DNA of 64,000 nucleotides, taken from Salipiger sp. CCB-MM3 (GTDB taxonomy: Bacteria > Pseudomonadota > Alphaproteobacteria > Rhodobacterales > Rhodobacteraceae). The stretch lies in the NCBI RefSeq assembly GCF_001687105.1, contig NZ_CP014595.1:372001-436000 (forward strand), read 5' to 3'. Below, piece after piece: positions 1 to 9,425 of this stretch; position 1 is the stretch's first letter; each line of letters begins with the position of its first letter. The notes beneath the pieces are model-generated. The model was not told the origin of the DNA and searched no databases. It was given only the letters and a program-made list of their open reading frames with translations. The translations under genes were made by a program, and so were the position numbers.

Positions 1-1
1 G

Positions 2-862
2 CGCGCCTTTGGGCTGGGCTGCCTGAAGAACATCGACCGCCCGATGCGCGCGCAGGTGTTTTGCGCCGCCCATCCGGACGCGCATCTGGTGGTGAAGGTC
101 TACGCCCCCGCAGAGGCCGACAAGGCCCGCGCGCAGGCCGAGCGGCAACGCGCGGTCGCGGCGCAGCTGCAGGCCGGACCGTGGCGCGCACCGGAGGTGC
201 TGTTCTTTGACGAGGCGCGGCTGGTTCTGGGCATGAGCTACGCCCCCGGCCCCAACCTCGCCGAGCTCTGGCCGCGCATCCCGCCCGCCAAGCGCGACGT
301 GCCGCTCATCGCCGCAGGCTGCTGGCTGGCCGCGCTGCACCGGCCCACGCTGGAGCCGCGCAAGCTGCGCCCGCGCGGCCAGCTTGCTTGGCTCGAAGCG
401 CAGCTTGAGGCGGCCCGCGCCTCTGACGACGGCTTTGCCGAATGCGAGAATTTCGCCTTTGCGCTGGCGGCCCTGCAGGATCTGTTCCCGCAGGCGCGCG
501 GGCGCATGGCGACCCGCGCCGTCACCCACCGCGATCTGCATCTGTCCAATCTGGTGAGCGCGACAGGCGCGCTTTGGGGGCTGGATGTGGAGAACGCCAA
601 GCCCGATGCACCCTACCGCGATCTGGTGGGGCTGCTGGTCGACGCGCTGGCACGCAGCCCGGCCCCCGATCCCCGGCGGTTCGGCGCGGCACTGGCGCGT
701 GGCTATGGTGACGACACCACCGATCCCATCGCGCGGCTGTTCCTGCAGCGCGCCTATGCGCTTGGCGTCTGGTGCCGCACCCCTTCCGAGCCATCGCAGC
801 ACCAGCGCGCACGGCTCGAGGCGGCGAAGATGATCCTCGCCGCCGAAAGCGCGCTTTTCTAG
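2..862 (+). CDS. Phosphotransferase-like protein (APH/choline-kinase fold), 5' end cut by the window
   Basis: The reading frame is open from the first bases of the window to a TAG stop, so the gene starts upstream; the first ATG inside is at 44, but the frame continues through codons before it. The visible 286 residues carry the phosphotransferase signature HRDLHLSN (about 527-550), whose Asp is the catalytic base of aminoglycoside/choline-kinase-like enzymes, and a later GLDVE segment in the position of the metal-binding Asp. A VVKVY stretch near the start could hold the ATP-binding lysine. The substrate cannot be read from sequence; members of this fold phosphorylate small hydroxylated molecules, lipopolysaccharide sugars or lipid precursors. 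It converges on hflX. An antibiotic-resistance role is not indicated. Confidence 0.75.
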   Translation, partial: RAFGLGCLKNIDRPMRAQVFCAAHPDAHLVVKVYAPAEADKARAQAERQRAVAAQLQAGPWRAPEVLFFDEARLVLGMSYAPGPNLAELWPRIPPAKRDVPLIAAGCWLAALHRPTLEPRKLRPRGQLAWLEAQLEAARASDDGFAECENFAFALAALQDLFPQARGRMATRAVTHRDLHLSNLVSATGALWGLDVENAKPDAPYRDLVGLLVDALARSPAPDPRRFGAALARGYGDDTTDPIARLFLQRAYALGVWCRTPSEPSQHQRARLEAAKMILAAESALF

Positions 863-867
863 GGAGA

Positions 868-912
868 CAACGTCCTTGCAAGGACGTTGCAACTTTCTTC
901 GAAGAAAGTTGC
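868..912. terminator. Two abutting perfect palindromes between convergent genes
   Basis: A 22-base perfect palindrome (868-889, arms CAACGTCCTTG) is directly followed by a 24-base perfect palindrome (889-912, arms GCAACTTTCTTC); they share one base. They fill the gap between the stop codons of the phosphotransferase gene and hflX, so a two-way transcription stop is the likely role. Their paired, repeat-like form also suggests a dispersed palindromic element. Confidence 0.6.
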
Positions 913-913
913 C

Positions 914-2188
914 TTACACCGTCTCGAACTGAGCACGATCCTTGGCCGACCAGCGCAGGTGCAGAAGGTAGCCCTCCTCGTCCTGCTCCTCGCCCAGCAC
1001 CAGACCCTTGCCAAAGAGCCACGCCCGCCGCTTGCCCTCATCGAAGCCAAGCCGCACATCCTCTTCGACCGCGGCGCCCTGCAGCTTTTCAGTCACCGCC
1101 TCGAGAAGCTCGTGCAGCCCCTCGCCGGTCAGCGCCGAGACGGCAAAGATGCCCTCGTCGCGCGCGGCCCGCGCCAGCGCGGCGTCATGCTCTTCGGGCT
1201 CCAGCCGGTCGATCTTGTTCCAGACCTCGATCTGCGCCACGTCCTCGGCCACACCAAGCGAGCGCAGGATGCCATAGACATCCTCGGCCTGCTCCATGGT
1301 GCCCGGATGCGAGATGTCGCGCACATGCAGCACGATGTCCGCCGCCAGCACCTCTTCGAGCGTGGCGCGGAACGCGGCGACCAATTCGGTCGGCAGGTCC
1401 GAGATGAAACCCACCGTATCCGACAGGATCACGTCGATGCCGGTCGGCAGCTTCACCGCACGCATGGTCGGGTCGAGCGTGGCAAAGAGCATGTCCTTGG
1501 CCATCACATCGGCGCCGGTGAGGCGGTTGAAGATTGTCGACTTGCCGGCGTTGGTATAGCCCACCAGCGCCACGATCGGATAGGGCACCTTGGCGCGCGC
1601 CTTGCGGTGCAGGGCGCGGGTCTTCACCACCTTGTCGAGCTGTCGGCGCAGGCGCACCAATTGCTCGTCGATGGCGCGGCGGTCGGCCTCGATCTGCGTC
1701 TCGCCGGGGCCGCCGACGAAGCCGAGCCCGCCCCGCTGACGTTCGAGGTGGGTCCAGGCCCGCACGAGGCGGGTGCGCTGGTAGCTCAGTGCCGCCATCT
1801 CGACCTGCAGCACGCCCTCGCGGGTGGCGGCGCGGTCCGAGAAGATCTCGAGGATCAGCCCGGTCCGGTCGAGCAGCTTTACCTTCCACTCTTTTTCGAG
1901 GTTGCGCTGCTGCACCGGCGTCACCGGGCCGTCGACGAGCACCAGCTCGACCTCGGCCTCGCTGATACGCTCCTTCAGTTCGGCAATCTTGCCGGAACCG
2001 AAAAGCGTGCCGGGGTGCGGATCGCGCAAGGGCACGACTTCGCTCCCCACAACCTCGAGGTCGGGGAGAGCGGCGGCCAGGGCCACACCTTCGTCGAGCG
2101 CCATCTCCGCATCGCGGCGATCACGGTCGGACTTGATGTCGGGGTGCAGGACCCAGGCGCGGGTCACATGCGGGTCATGTTCGTTCAA
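914..2188 (-). CDS. hflX: Ribosome-associated GTPase HflX
   Basis: HflX is a GTPase that binds the 50S subunit and splits stalled or stressed ribosomes. The 424 residues show the HflX N-terminal domain with the family signature around [13 protein letters not shown] (159-171), then a G domain with P-loop GYTNAGKST (210-218), G3 DTVGF (257-261) and G4 NKID (324-327). Length is normal for the family. The start is TTG at 2188, which overlaps the hfq stop by 4 bases, the usual translational coupling of hfq-hflX. It is the last gene of the long minus-strand ntr-trk-hfq run and ends at the paired palindromes. Confidence 0.95.
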   Translation of the reverse strand: MNEHDPHVTRAWVLHPDIKSDRDRRDAEMALDEGVALAAALPDLEVVGSEVVPLRDPHPGTLFGSGKIAELKERISEAEVELVLVDGPVTPVQQRNLEKEWKVKLLDRTGLILEIFSDRAATREGVLQVEMAALSYQRTRLVRAWTHLERQRGGLGFVGGPGETQIEADRRAIDEQLVRLRRQLDKVVKTRALHRKARAKVPYPIVALVGYTNAGKSTIFNRLTGADVMAKDMLFATLDPTMRAVKLPTGIDVILSDTVGFISDLPTELVAAFRATLEEVLAADIVLHVRDISHPGTMEQAEDVYGILRSLGVAEDVAQIEVWNKIDRLEPEEHDAALARAARDEGIFAVSALTGEGLHELLEAVTEKLQGAAVEEDVRLGFDEGKRRAWLFGKGLVLGEEQDEEGYLLHLRWSAKDRAQFETV

Positions 2189-2424
2189 GCGTTATCGTCG
2201 CCGTCATAAAGGTTGATCGGCTGCGACGGCATGATGGTCGAGATCGCGTGCTTGTAAACGAGCTGCGATTGGCCATCCCGGCGCAGAAGGACGCAGAAAT
2301 TGTCAAACCAAGTGATGACACCCTGCAATTTCACACCGTTGATCAGGAAAACCGTGACCGGAACCTTGGTCTTCCGAACATGATTAAGAAATGCGTCCTG
2401 TAGATTTTGTCTGTCCGAAGCCAT
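2185..2424 (-). CDS. hfq: RNA chaperone Hfq
   Basis: Hfq is the hexameric Sm-like RNA chaperone that pairs small RNAs with mRNAs. The 79-residue product begins [12 protein letters not shown] and has the Sm1 region ([19 protein letters not shown]) and the Sm2 motif region (YKHAISTI) in the right order, with a short acidic C-terminal tail, as in other alphaproteobacterial Hfq proteins. The frame stays open upstream of 2424, but the conserved N-terminus fixes the ATG at 2424. In Rhodobacteraceae this gene commonly lies between trk genes and hflX. A leader of about 150 bases separates it from trkH. Confidence 0.97.
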   Translation of the reverse strand: MASDRQNLQDAFLNHVRKTKVPVTVFLINGVKLQGVITWFDNFCVLLRRDGQSQLVYKHAISTIMPSQPINLYDGDDNA

Positions 2425-2574
2425 TAAATTAGCCTTTTTTTCTTGCCTTCGCCGTTCTGGGGCGCTCCCTCGTTCTGGGGGAGTATGTATTGCAAGTGCC
2501 GGAACTTCCAGAGCAAAAATATCCCCTTTTTGGCATCCGCCGCGAGCGGCGCACATTCGCCTGCCAAGAGCGTG
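2425..2574 (-). promoter_or_regulatory. hfq leader / promoter region
   Basis: The 150-base gap between the trkH stop and hfq start holds two copies of CCCCAGAACG (minus strand) about 20 bases apart and an A-rich stretch next to the hfq start. It also contains GCAAAAATATCCC at 2513-2525, the core of repeat family B found near 49724 and 63188. A promoter is expected here because hfq is usually also transcribed alone, but I cannot place -35/-10 elements with confidence. Confidence 0.35.
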
Positions 2575-4089
2575 TCAATCGCGCCAGATATCCGGCGTGA
2601 GCAGCACGATGATGCCCAGCACTTCAAGGCGCCCCAGCACCATGGCGGCCACGAAGAGCCCTTTGGCCGCCTCGCCCATCTCGCTCAGCGGCACCGGCTG
2701 CTCGGCGGCGGCGCGAATGAGCGGGCCGCAATTGGTCAATGCGGCCACGGTGGTGACCATGGCGTTCTCGAAATCCAGCCCCGAGAGCGCGAAGAGCAGC
2801 GAGAAGGCGGCGATGGTCATGGCAAAGAGCATGAAGAACACCCATGCCACAAAGGCCCCCTGCCGCCGGATGCGCCGCGCCATGACGCCCGAGCGGCCAA
2901 GTGAGTGCGGGTGCACCAGCCGTTCCATCTCGCGCACGCCCGCAAGGTAGAGCGCGTAGATTCGCAGCAGCTTCACCCCGCCCGCCGTGGTCGCCACGCC
3001 GCCGCCCATGATCGCCAGCCCCATCAGGATGACGCCCGGTGTCTGCAGCCCGGACCAGCCGCGCACGGCGGCCCAATCGGCGCTTTGAAAGCCGGTGGTC
3101 GACAGGAACGACAGCGCGGTGAAAAGCCCGCCCCAGAGCGCCCGGACCCCGGCGGTGAGGTCGGTCTCGGTGCCGATGTCGAACGCGGCGATCCAATGCC
3201 GGAAGAACAGTGCCACCGGCAACATCACCACGATCAGCAGGCCAAGACGGAACTCGGGATCATTCTGCAGCCGCGAGCCCGCGAGCCCCTTTGTGTCGCC
3301 CGAGAAGGTCAGCCGCGACAGGGCGAAGAAGAGGAACAAAAAGATGATCATCTCGCCCGCCATGCCACTGCGCGCCTGCTCTGGCCCGCCCACCGGCGAG
3401 ATGCCGGAGGTCGACAGCGTCGACATGGCGTGGCTCAGCGCCACCAGCGGCTGGTCCCCGGCCATCATCAGCATGATCCACAGCGCCAGCGTCAGCCCGC
3501 TATAGATCGGCACCAAGACCCGCGCCGAGGCCGCCAGCCGCAGCGCCGGATCCGACGCATCGCGGCGCGCGGCCCCAGCATCGACGCTCTGCCCCGGCTC
3601 GCCCGAGGCGGTCACCTCGAATCCCCCAAGCGTCAGCGGGGCCAGCAGCGCCGCCGAGCTGACCCAGATCAGCAGCCCGCCAAGCCAGCCCACCTGCGCC
3701 CGCCACAGATGCTCGGCGATCGACAGCCGCTCGGGCGCAAACAGCGTGGCTCCGGTGGTGGTGAAGCTCGAGACCATCTCGACATAGGCGTTGAGAAAGG
3801 TGGTGGTGCGCACCGCCTCATGGAACGGAACCGCCAGCATCGCGGGCAGCAGCAGGAAGGCCCCCAGCAGCGCCAGAAGCTGCCGCGAGGCGCTGCGGTA
3901 ATGCGTGCGTGTGGCCTGCGCGATGGTGATCAGCGTCGTCAGCACCATGCCGACGATCCCGGCATAGAAGAAGCTGCGCGCGTCGTGGAATTCCTCTGCC
4001 GCCAGAGCCACCGCCGCGGGAATGATCATCGAGGCGCTGGCGATCCCCGCCAGAAGCAGCAAAAGAGGCGTGCGGGCGAGCGAGATCAT
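2575..4089 (-). CDS. trkH: TrkH-family potassium uptake membrane subunit
   Basis: TrkH forms the K+ translocating subunit of the Trk uptake system in the inner membrane and works with the cytoplasmic NAD-binding subunit TrkA, encoded 3 bases upstream. The 504 residues are strongly hydrophobic, with a first membrane segment right at the N-terminus and the repeated membrane-pore-membrane pattern of the SKT superfamily; selectivity-filter-like segments such as SSFTTTGATLF, STSGISPVGG, LSTTGFQSADW and ALTNCGPL mark the four pore loops. Length matches TrkH/TrkG/KtrB relatives. The gene order trkA-trkH after ntrX is characteristic of the group. Confidence 0.93.
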   Translation of the reverse strand: MISLARTPLLLLLAGIASASMIIPAAVALAAEEFHDARSFFYAGIVGMVLTTLITIAQATRTHYRSASRQLLALLGAFLLLPAMLAVPFHEAVRTTTFLNAYVEMVSSFTTTGATLFAPERLSIAEHLWRAQVGWLGGLLIWVSSAALLAPLTLGGFEVTASGEPGQSVDAGAARRDASDPALRLAASARVLVPIYSGLTLALWIMLMMAGDQPLVALSHAMSTLSTSGISPVGGPEQARSGMAGEMIIFLFLFFALSRLTFSGDTKGLAGSRLQNDPEFRLGLLIVVMLPVALFFRHWIAAFDIGTETDLTAGVRALWGGLFTALSFLSTTGFQSADWAAVRGWSGLQTPGVILMGLAIMGGGVATTAGGVKLLRIYALYLAGVREMERLVHPHSLGRSGVMARRIRRQGAFVAWVFFMLFAMTIAAFSLLFALSGLDFENAMVTTVAALTNCGPLIRAAAEQPVPLSEMGEAAKGLFVAAMVLGRLEVLGIIVLLTPDIWRD

Positions 4090-4092
4090 GGC

Positions 4093-5469
4093 TCAGAAGA
4101 AATCGATCGAGACCTGCAGAAGCCGTTCGACCTCCGGCACGTCCTTGGCCAGCGCGAACATGACGATGCGGTCGCCCTCTTCCACGCGCAGATTGCCGGT
4201 GATCTTCACCACCTCGCCATCCTTCATCACCGCGCCCACCAGAACGCCCTCGGGGAAGTCGATCTCGCGGATCGCGCGGCCGGCGATCGACGAGGTCGAC
4301 AGCACCTCGGCCTCGATCACCTCGGCCTCGGCATCGCCGATGGAATAGACCGAGCGCACGCGGCCATGGCGAATGTGGCGCAGGATCGAACTCACGGTGG
4401 TGGCGCGCGGGTTGATGTGCGCGTCAACGCCCATCGGCTCCATCAGCGGCACCAGCGTGGGATCGTTGATCAGCGCGATGGCCATCGGGCAGCCCTCGGC
4501 CTTGGCGCGCACGGCGGCCAGCATGTTGGTCTTTTCGTCGTCGGTCACGCAAAGCACCGCGTCGGCGCGGCCAATCCCCGCCTCGCGCAGCAGCGCCGTG
4601 TCGAGCGCGTCGCCATGCAGCACGATGGTCCGCTCCAGCGCGTCAGCCGCGCGCTCTGCCGAGCGGCGGTCCTTCTCGATCACCTTGGCGCGGATGCGGT
4701 CGGGGCGGCTTTCCAGCGCCCGCGCCACCGCAAGGCCGACGTTGCCACCGCCAAGCACCACGATACGCTCCTGCTTGCGCTGCGCCTTGCCGAAGATCTC
4801 CAGCGTGCGCTGGATGTCGTCGGCATGGACCAGCACGTAACAGGCATCGCCCGCGAAAATCTGATCGCGCGGCTCGGGCGCGAACAAAGTGCCCTCGCGC
4901 CGGATGCCCACCACCACCGAGCGCAGCGTCGAAAAGAGGTCCGACAGCTGCCGCAGCGGCGTATTGATGATCGGGCAATGCTCGTCGATTGTCAGACCAA
5001 GGAGTTGCGCCCCACCCTCGAGAAAGCGTTCGGTGTCAAAAGCCGCAGGGGCCGAAAGACGCTGCAGCGCGGCCTCCGCCACCTCTTTCTCGGGCGAGAT
5101 CACCACGTCGATGGGCAGGTGATCGCGGCGATAGAGATCGGAGTAGATCGCCGTCAGATAGCTCTGCGAGCGCAGGCGGGCGATCTTGCGCGGAATGGCA
5201 AAGATCGAATGGGCCACCTGACAGGTGACCATATTGACCTCATCCGAATAGGTGGCCGCGATGATCATGTCGGCGTCGCGCGCACCGGCCTTGTCGAGCA
5301 CATCGGGATAGGAGGCGAAGCCCGCGATCCCCTGCACGTCGAGCGAATCCGTCGCGCGGCGGACGAGGTCGGGGTTGTTGTCCACCACGGTTACGTCGTT
5401 GCGCTCGCCCGAGAGGTGGCGGGCGATTTGCCAGCCGACCTGGCCGGCGCCGCAAATGATGACCTTCAT
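4093..5469 (-). CDS. trkA: Trk system potassium uptake regulator TrkA
   Basis: TrkA is the peripheral, nucleotide-binding gating subunit of the Trk K+ uptake system. The 458 residues form two tandem RCK modules: Rossmann motif GAGQVGWQIARHL near residues 7-19 and a second one, LGGGNVGLAVARAL, near 239-252, each followed by a TrkA-C type domain. This two-module length (about 458) is the full-size TrkA. The ATG at 5469 begins MKVIICGAGQVG, exactly as in homologues. It lies 143 bases downstream of the ntrX stop, across palindromes, so it may be read through from ntrX or have its own promoter. Confidence 0.95.
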   Translation of the reverse strand: MKVIICGAGQVGWQIARHLSGERNDVTVVDNNPDLVRRATDSLDVQGIAGFASYPDVLDKAGARDADMIIAATYSDEVNMVTCQVAHSIFAIPRKIARLRSQSYLTAIYSDLYRRDHLPIDVVISPEKEVAEAALQRLSAPAAFDTERFLEGGAQLLGLTIDEHCPIINTPLRQLSDLFSTLRSVVVGIRREGTLFAPEPRDQIFAGDACYVLVHADDIQRTLEIFGKAQRKQERIVVLGGGNVGLAVARALESRPDRIRAKVIEKDRRSAERAADALERTIVLHGDALDTALLREAGIGRADAVLCVTDDEKTNMLAAVRAKAEGCPMAIALINDPTLVPLMEPMGVDAHINPRATTVSSILRHIRHGRVRSVYSIGDAEAEVIEAEVLSTSSIAGRAIREIDFPEGVLVGAVMKDGEVVKITGNLRVEEGDRIVMFALAKDVPEVERLLQVSIDFF

Positions 5470-5555
5470 GTCGTCTGCCTAATCTGCTGGCCCGAGGCCG
5501 GGATTGCGTCCGGCATGACATGCCGGGCGCTAACGGTCAATCCGCAGGCGGGGTT

Positions 5556-5581
5556 ACGCGCGCCGGACACCCGGCGCGCGT
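5556..5581 (-). terminator. GC-rich hairpin between ntrX and trkA
   Basis: Perfect 11-base arms (ACGCGCGCCGG / CCGGCGCGCGT) surround a 4-base ACAC loop. There is no T-run after it on the minus strand, so it is better seen as an mRNA-processing or attenuating hairpin than a strong terminator. A second palindrome, CCGGCATG-A-CATGCCGG, lies at 5510-5526, nearer trkA. Confidence 0.45.
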
Positions 5582-5612
5582 TGCCATCCTGTCTTGCCCG
5601 CAGGCGGGATGC

Positions 5613-7031
5613 TCAGGAAACCTGCGACACCTGCTCGTCTTCGACATAAGCGATACGGCCACCGGATTTGGCCCCGGTGACCACACCCAGCGACTTCAGC
5701 TTGCGGTGCAGCGCCGAGCGCTCCATGCCGACGAAGGCCGCGGTGCGGGAGATATTGCCGCCAAAGCGGTTGATCTGGGTGAGCAGATATTCCCGTTCGA
5801 ACGCCTCGCGCGCCTCGCGCAGCGGCAGAGTCGCCAGCGTGCCCGACAGCACCACGCGCCCTTCTTCCGCCTCGCCCGCCGGTCCGTCCTGCGGCAGTTC
5901 GCGCGCCTCGATCGGGCCGGTGCCATCGCCGAGGATCAGCACCCGCTCGATCAGGTTCTTCAGCTGCCGCACGTTGCCCGGCCAGACCATGGTCTGCAGC
6001 AGCGCCACCGCGTCGTCGGAAAGCTCGCGCAGCGGCAGGCCCTGCCCGCGGTTGAAGCCTTCGATGAAATGCCGCGCCAGCATCGGGATGTCCTCGCGCC
6101 GGTCCTCGAGCGAGGGCACGGCGATCGGCACCACGTTGAGGCGGTGGTACAGCTCCTGCCGGAAGGTGCCCGCGGCGATCTCGGCGTCGAGATCGCGGTT
6201 GGTCGAGGAGATCACCCGCAGATCGACGCGCACCTTGTCGGTGCCGCCCACCCGCGTGAAGCTTTGGTCGACCAGCACGCGCAGGATTTTCGACTGCGTG
6301 CCGAGCGGCATGTCGGCGACCTCGTCAAAATAGATCACCCCGCCGTGCGCCTGCTCCAGAAGACCGGCCTCGATGCCGCGCTCGGCGCTCTCGCGGCCAA
6401 ACAGCATCTGCTCCATGTTCTCGGGGGCGACACCGGCGCAGTTGACGGTGACGAAGGGGGCCGAGGCGCGACCGGAATTGGCATGGATGAACCGCGCCGC
6501 CACTTCCTTGCCCGAGCCCGCCGGGCCGGTCAGCATCACCCGGCCATTGGATTTGGTCACCTTGTCGAGCTGGCTGACGAGGCCGCGGAACATGGCGCTG
6601 TCGCCGATCATCTGCGCCACTTCGGTCTCGCGACGACGCAGCTGATTGTTTTCGCGGCGCAGGCGCGAGGTTTCCATCGCGCGGCGGATCACCACCAAAA
6701 GCTGGTCGATATTGAAGGGCTTCTCGATGAAGTCATAAGCGCCCTGCTTGATCGCCGCCACGGCGATCTCGATGTTGCCATGTCCCGAGATGATGATGAT
6801 CGGAATATCGGGATTATCGCGCTTGACCGTCTTGAGGATGTCGATCCCGTCCATCTTGCTGTCTTTCAGCCAGATATCGAGGATCATCAGCGCCGGAGGT
6901 TCGGAGTTCACCTCGTTCATCGCCTCGGTGGAGTTGCCTGCCAACCGCGTGGTGTAGCCCTCATCCTCGAGAATGTCCCCGATCAGCTCGCGGATGTCGC
7001 GCTCGTCGTCGACGATCAGGATGTCGCTCAT
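5613..7031 (-). CDS. ntrX: Response regulator NtrX
   Basis: NtrX is the response regulator partner of NtrY, linked in alphaproteobacteria to nitrogen metabolism, redox state and envelope functions. The 472 residues contain a receiver domain with phospho-acceptor D52 (in MILDIW), an AAA+ domain with Walker A GPAGSGKE (169-176) and Walker B GGVIYFDEVAD (230-240), and a C-terminal Fis-type helix-turn-helix (NISRTAAFVGMERSALHRKL). The sigma-54-contacting GAFTGA loop is absent; the equivalent region reads FGRESAERGIEAG (211-223). It is therefore unlikely to activate sigma-54 directly. The start overlaps the ntrY stop by 4 bases. Confidence 0.95.
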   Translation of the reverse strand: MSDILIVDDERDIRELIGDILEDEGYTTRLAGNSTEAMNEVNSEPPALMILDIWLKDSKMDGIDILKTVKRDNPDIPIIIISGHGNIEIAVAAIKQGAYDFIEKPFNIDQLLVVIRRAMETSRLRRENNQLRRRETEVAQMIGDSAMFRGLVSQLDKVTKSNGRVMLTGPAGSGKEVAARFIHANSGRASAPFVTVNCAGVAPENMEQMLFGRESAERGIEAGLLEQAHGGVIYFDEVADMPLGTQSKILRVLVDQSFTRVGGTDKVRVDLRVISSTNRDLDAEIAAGTFRQELYHRLNVVPIAVPSLEDRREDIPMLARHFIEGFNRGQGLPLRELSDDAVALLQTMVWPGNVRQLKNLIERVLILGDGTGPIEARELPQDGPAGEAEEGRVVLSGTLATLPLREAREAFEREYLLTQINRFGGNISRTAAFVGMERSALHRKLKSLGVVTGAKSGGRIAYVEDEQVSQVS

Positions 7032-9313
7032 ATCTGCCTCTCCAGTTCCGAAATATTCTTATCCGAATTCTCCGGCTGTGTGCCGGTTGTGCCGAGCGGC
7101 AGGCGGATCACCGCCATGCCCCCGGCATGGGTGGCGCCGCCAAACAGCGGCGCATCCTCGAGAGACAGCGTGCCGCCGTGCTCCTCGATGATCTTCTTGA
7201 CGATGGGCAGGCCAAGGCCGGTGCCCTTGTCGCGGGTCGTCACATAGGGTTCGAACAGCCGCGCCCGGTCCTCGGGCAGGCCGATGCCATTGTCCATGAT
7301 GTGGATGAGCGCGCGCCCGTCCTCTTCGGCAAGGCTCACGCGGATCTCGGGATGGTGACCCTCGGGCGCGCCCTTTTCCTGCAGGCTCTCGATCGCCTCG
7401 CCCGCGTTCTTGATGAGGTTGGTCAGCGCCTGCCCGACCATCGTGGCATCAAGCTCAGCGGGCATGTCATGCGCTGGCAGATCGCTGACGAAACGGATGC
7501 CCGGCTGGCCGGTTTCCTGCAGCAGCACCGCGCCGCGCAGCAGCGACACCACGTCCTCGGGCTTGCGCTCGGGCTCGGGCATGCGGGCGAACTTGCTGAA
7601 CTCATCGACGATGCGGCGCAGGTCCTCGGTCTGGCGCACGATGACCTCGGTCATCTGGTCGAGCTTCTGCGCGTCTTCCTCGGCCAGTTCGCGCGAGAAT
7701 TTGCGCTTGATGCGCTCTGCCGACAGACGAATGGGCGTCAGCGGGTTCTTGATCTCATGCGCGATGCGCCGCGCCACGTCGCCCCAAGCCGCCATACGCT
7801 GCGCGCTGACAAGATCGGTGACGTCGTCGAACGCGATCACATAGCCTTCGAGCGTGCCATCCTCGCGCCGCCGAGGGGCGAGCCGCACCAGAAGATGCTC
7901 TAGCCTGCCGTCGCGGCTGACCTTCACCTCTTCCTGCGCCGTCTCCAGCCCGTTGTCGCGAAGCCGGTCATAGAGCGGGCCGAACTCGGGCACCGCCACG
8001 GTGAGCGGCACATCGGCGCGTGGGGTCTCCCAGCCGAGCAGCCGCTCGGCGGGGCGGTTGACGAAGGTTACCTTGCCCTCGGCATCGAGGCCGACAACGC
8101 CCGAGGTGATCGACGACAGCACGGAATCGAACAGCCGCTGGCGGCGCTCGATCTGGCGCGTGTTTTCAAGCAGCGTCTCGCGCTGGCCCTTCAGTTGGCG
8201 GGTCATCTGGTTGAAGTAGCGCCCGAGCATGGCAATTTCGTCATCGCCCTCGCCCTCGATCACCTGCACATCGAGATCGCCCGCCCCGACCCGCTGCGCC
8301 GCGCCGGTGAGCCGCCCCACCGGGCGCGCCAGACGTTCGGCGAACCACAGGCCCAGCCAGATCGCCGCAAGGATCAGCAGCAGCGCAAAGCCGAGGTACA
8401 GCAGCGCGAAGTCAAACAGCCGCCGCCCGCGTTCGCTTTCCTGCTGCTGGTAGAAGCGCGCGGTCTCCTGCGTCTCGTCGAGCAGGTTCAGAAGGTTCCC
8501 GTCCACCGCGCGGCTGACATAGAGAAAACGGTCGGCAAAGGCCGAAAGCGGCACCAGCGCCCGCAGTTCGTGATTGTCCCAATCGGGGATCAGCACCAGC
8601 CCTTCGGCGCGGGCGCGGAGGAACTGATCGCGGGTCGGCTCCTCGTAGTAGAACAGATACGAGCGATCGCCGCGGGCGCGGATCTCGCCGCCGCCGTCGA
8701 TCACATAGGCCTCGCGCAAGCCGCGCTGGATCTGGCCCTGTCCCTGCCCCAGCACCTGCCGCACATCGCCGTCATCCAGCGCGAAGTTGGCCCGCCGCGC
8801 GCCGTCGATGAAGCGCGCCAGCGCCTGAACGTCCTCGGTCAGACCCTCGCGCTGTTCCTTCTCATAGGCTTCGGCTGCAGCAAGCGAGGCCCCCACCACG
8901 TTCTGCACGCGGCTGGAGAACCATGTCTCGAGGCCGATGTTGATGGTGAGAACGGCAAAGACCGCGACGGTCACCGTGGGCAGCAGCGCCATCAGGGCAA
9001 ACACCCCGGTCAACCGCAGGTGCAGCCGCGAGCCCGCCGATTGCGCACGCCGGTCGGCGATCATCCGCACCAGCCGCGCCAAGACCAGCGTCGCGATGAG
9101 CAGCACATAGACCATATCGGCCAGCAGCACGAGCCGCAGGCTGAGCTGTGTCGCGCGGTCGCCGCCGCCTAGCGGCCCGAGGACGAAAAAGGTCATAACC
9201 GCCAGAACTGGACCCAGCAGCACAAGCCCAAGGGTCGCCACGTTCTGAACGCGCCTTTGTCGGCGCAGCCTGCTCAGCCGCGCCCACGTCGAACTCCGTG
9301 CCCGGGTGGCCAC
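7028..9313 (-). CDS. ntrY: Nitrogen regulation sensor histidine kinase NtrY
   Basis: NtrY is the membrane histidine kinase partner of NtrX. The 761 residues show N-terminal membrane helices (about 25-47, 60-80, 100-125), a periplasmic region, another helix (about 302-323), a HAMP linker (about 325-378), a PAS domain (about 395-500), the phosphorylated His in [11 protein letters not shown] (H519), and an ATPase domain with NLIKNAGEAIE, DNGIGLP and GTGLGLPIV. The start is GTG at 9313 with a GAGGTG ribosome-binding sequence close upstream. The gene is separated from ntrC by a terminator hairpin, so ntrYX may be a second transcription unit. Confidence 0.95.
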   Translation of the reverse strand: MATRARSSTWARLSRLRRQRRVQNVATLGLVLLGPVLAVMTFFVLGPLGGGDRATQLSLRLVLLADMVYVLLIATLVLARLVRMIADRRAQSAGSRLHLRLTGVFALMALLPTVTVAVFAVLTINIGLETWFSSRVQNVVGASLAAAEAYEKEQREGLTEDVQALARFIDGARRANFALDDGDVRQVLGQGQGQIQRGLREAYVIDGGGEIRARGDRSYLFYYEEPTRDQFLRARAEGLVLIPDWDNHELRALVPLSAFADRFLYVSRAVDGNLLNLLDETQETARFYQQQESERGRRLFDFALLYLGFALLLILAAIWLGLWFAERLARPVGRLTGAAQRVGAGDLDVQVIEGEGDDEIAMLGRYFNQMTRQLKGQRETLLENTRQIERRQRLFDSVLSSITSGVVGLDAEGKVTFVNRPAERLLGWETPRADVPLTVAVPEFGPLYDRLRDNGLETAQEEVKVSRDGRLEHLLVRLAPRRREDGTLEGYVIAFDDVTDLVSAQRMAAWGDVARRIAHEIKNPLTPIRLSAERIKRKFSRELAEEDAQKLDQMTEVIVRQTEDLRRIVDEFSKFARMPEPERKPEDVVSLLRGAVLLQETGQPGIRFVSDLPAHDMPAELDATMVGQALTNLIKNAGEAIESLQEKGAPEGHHPEIRVSLAEEDGRALIHIMDNGIGLPEDRARLFEPYVTTRDKGTGLGLPIVKKIIEEHGGTLSLEDAPLFGGATHAGGMAVIRLPLGTTGTQPENSDKNISELERQI

Positions 9314-9378
9314 AGATTCACCTCACACTGATACGCTGCTCGTGGCAGCTCCGCCAAAGGCTGTGGCTTCTAGTGAAA

Positions 9379-9399
9379 GCGCCGCCCCGAGGGCGGCGC
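9379..9399 (-). terminator. Hairpin after ntrC
   Basis: An 8-base perfect stem (GCGCCGCC / GGCGGCGC) with a 5-base loop, followed on the minus strand by TTTC, lies 27 bases past the ntrC stop. It probably ends or attenuates the dusB-ntrBC message before ntrY. Confidence 0.6.
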
Positions 9400-9425
9400 A
9401 ATGCGGCCACATGCCTGTGACGCTT

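Noticed and set aside
2..862. Aminoglycoside resistance gene
   Set aside because: Only the general phosphotransferase signature is present; no link to resistance or mobile elements, and the gene is incomplete.
887..2209. A 440-codon frame antisense to hflX
   Set aside because: Shadow of hflX; composition is biased and no motif is visible.
2905..5649. A very long open frame (914 codons) on the plus strand opposite trkH and trkA
   Set aside because: Its product is Arg/His/Gln-rich as expected for the antisense of a high-GC gene, and trkH/trkA on the other strand have clear family motifs.
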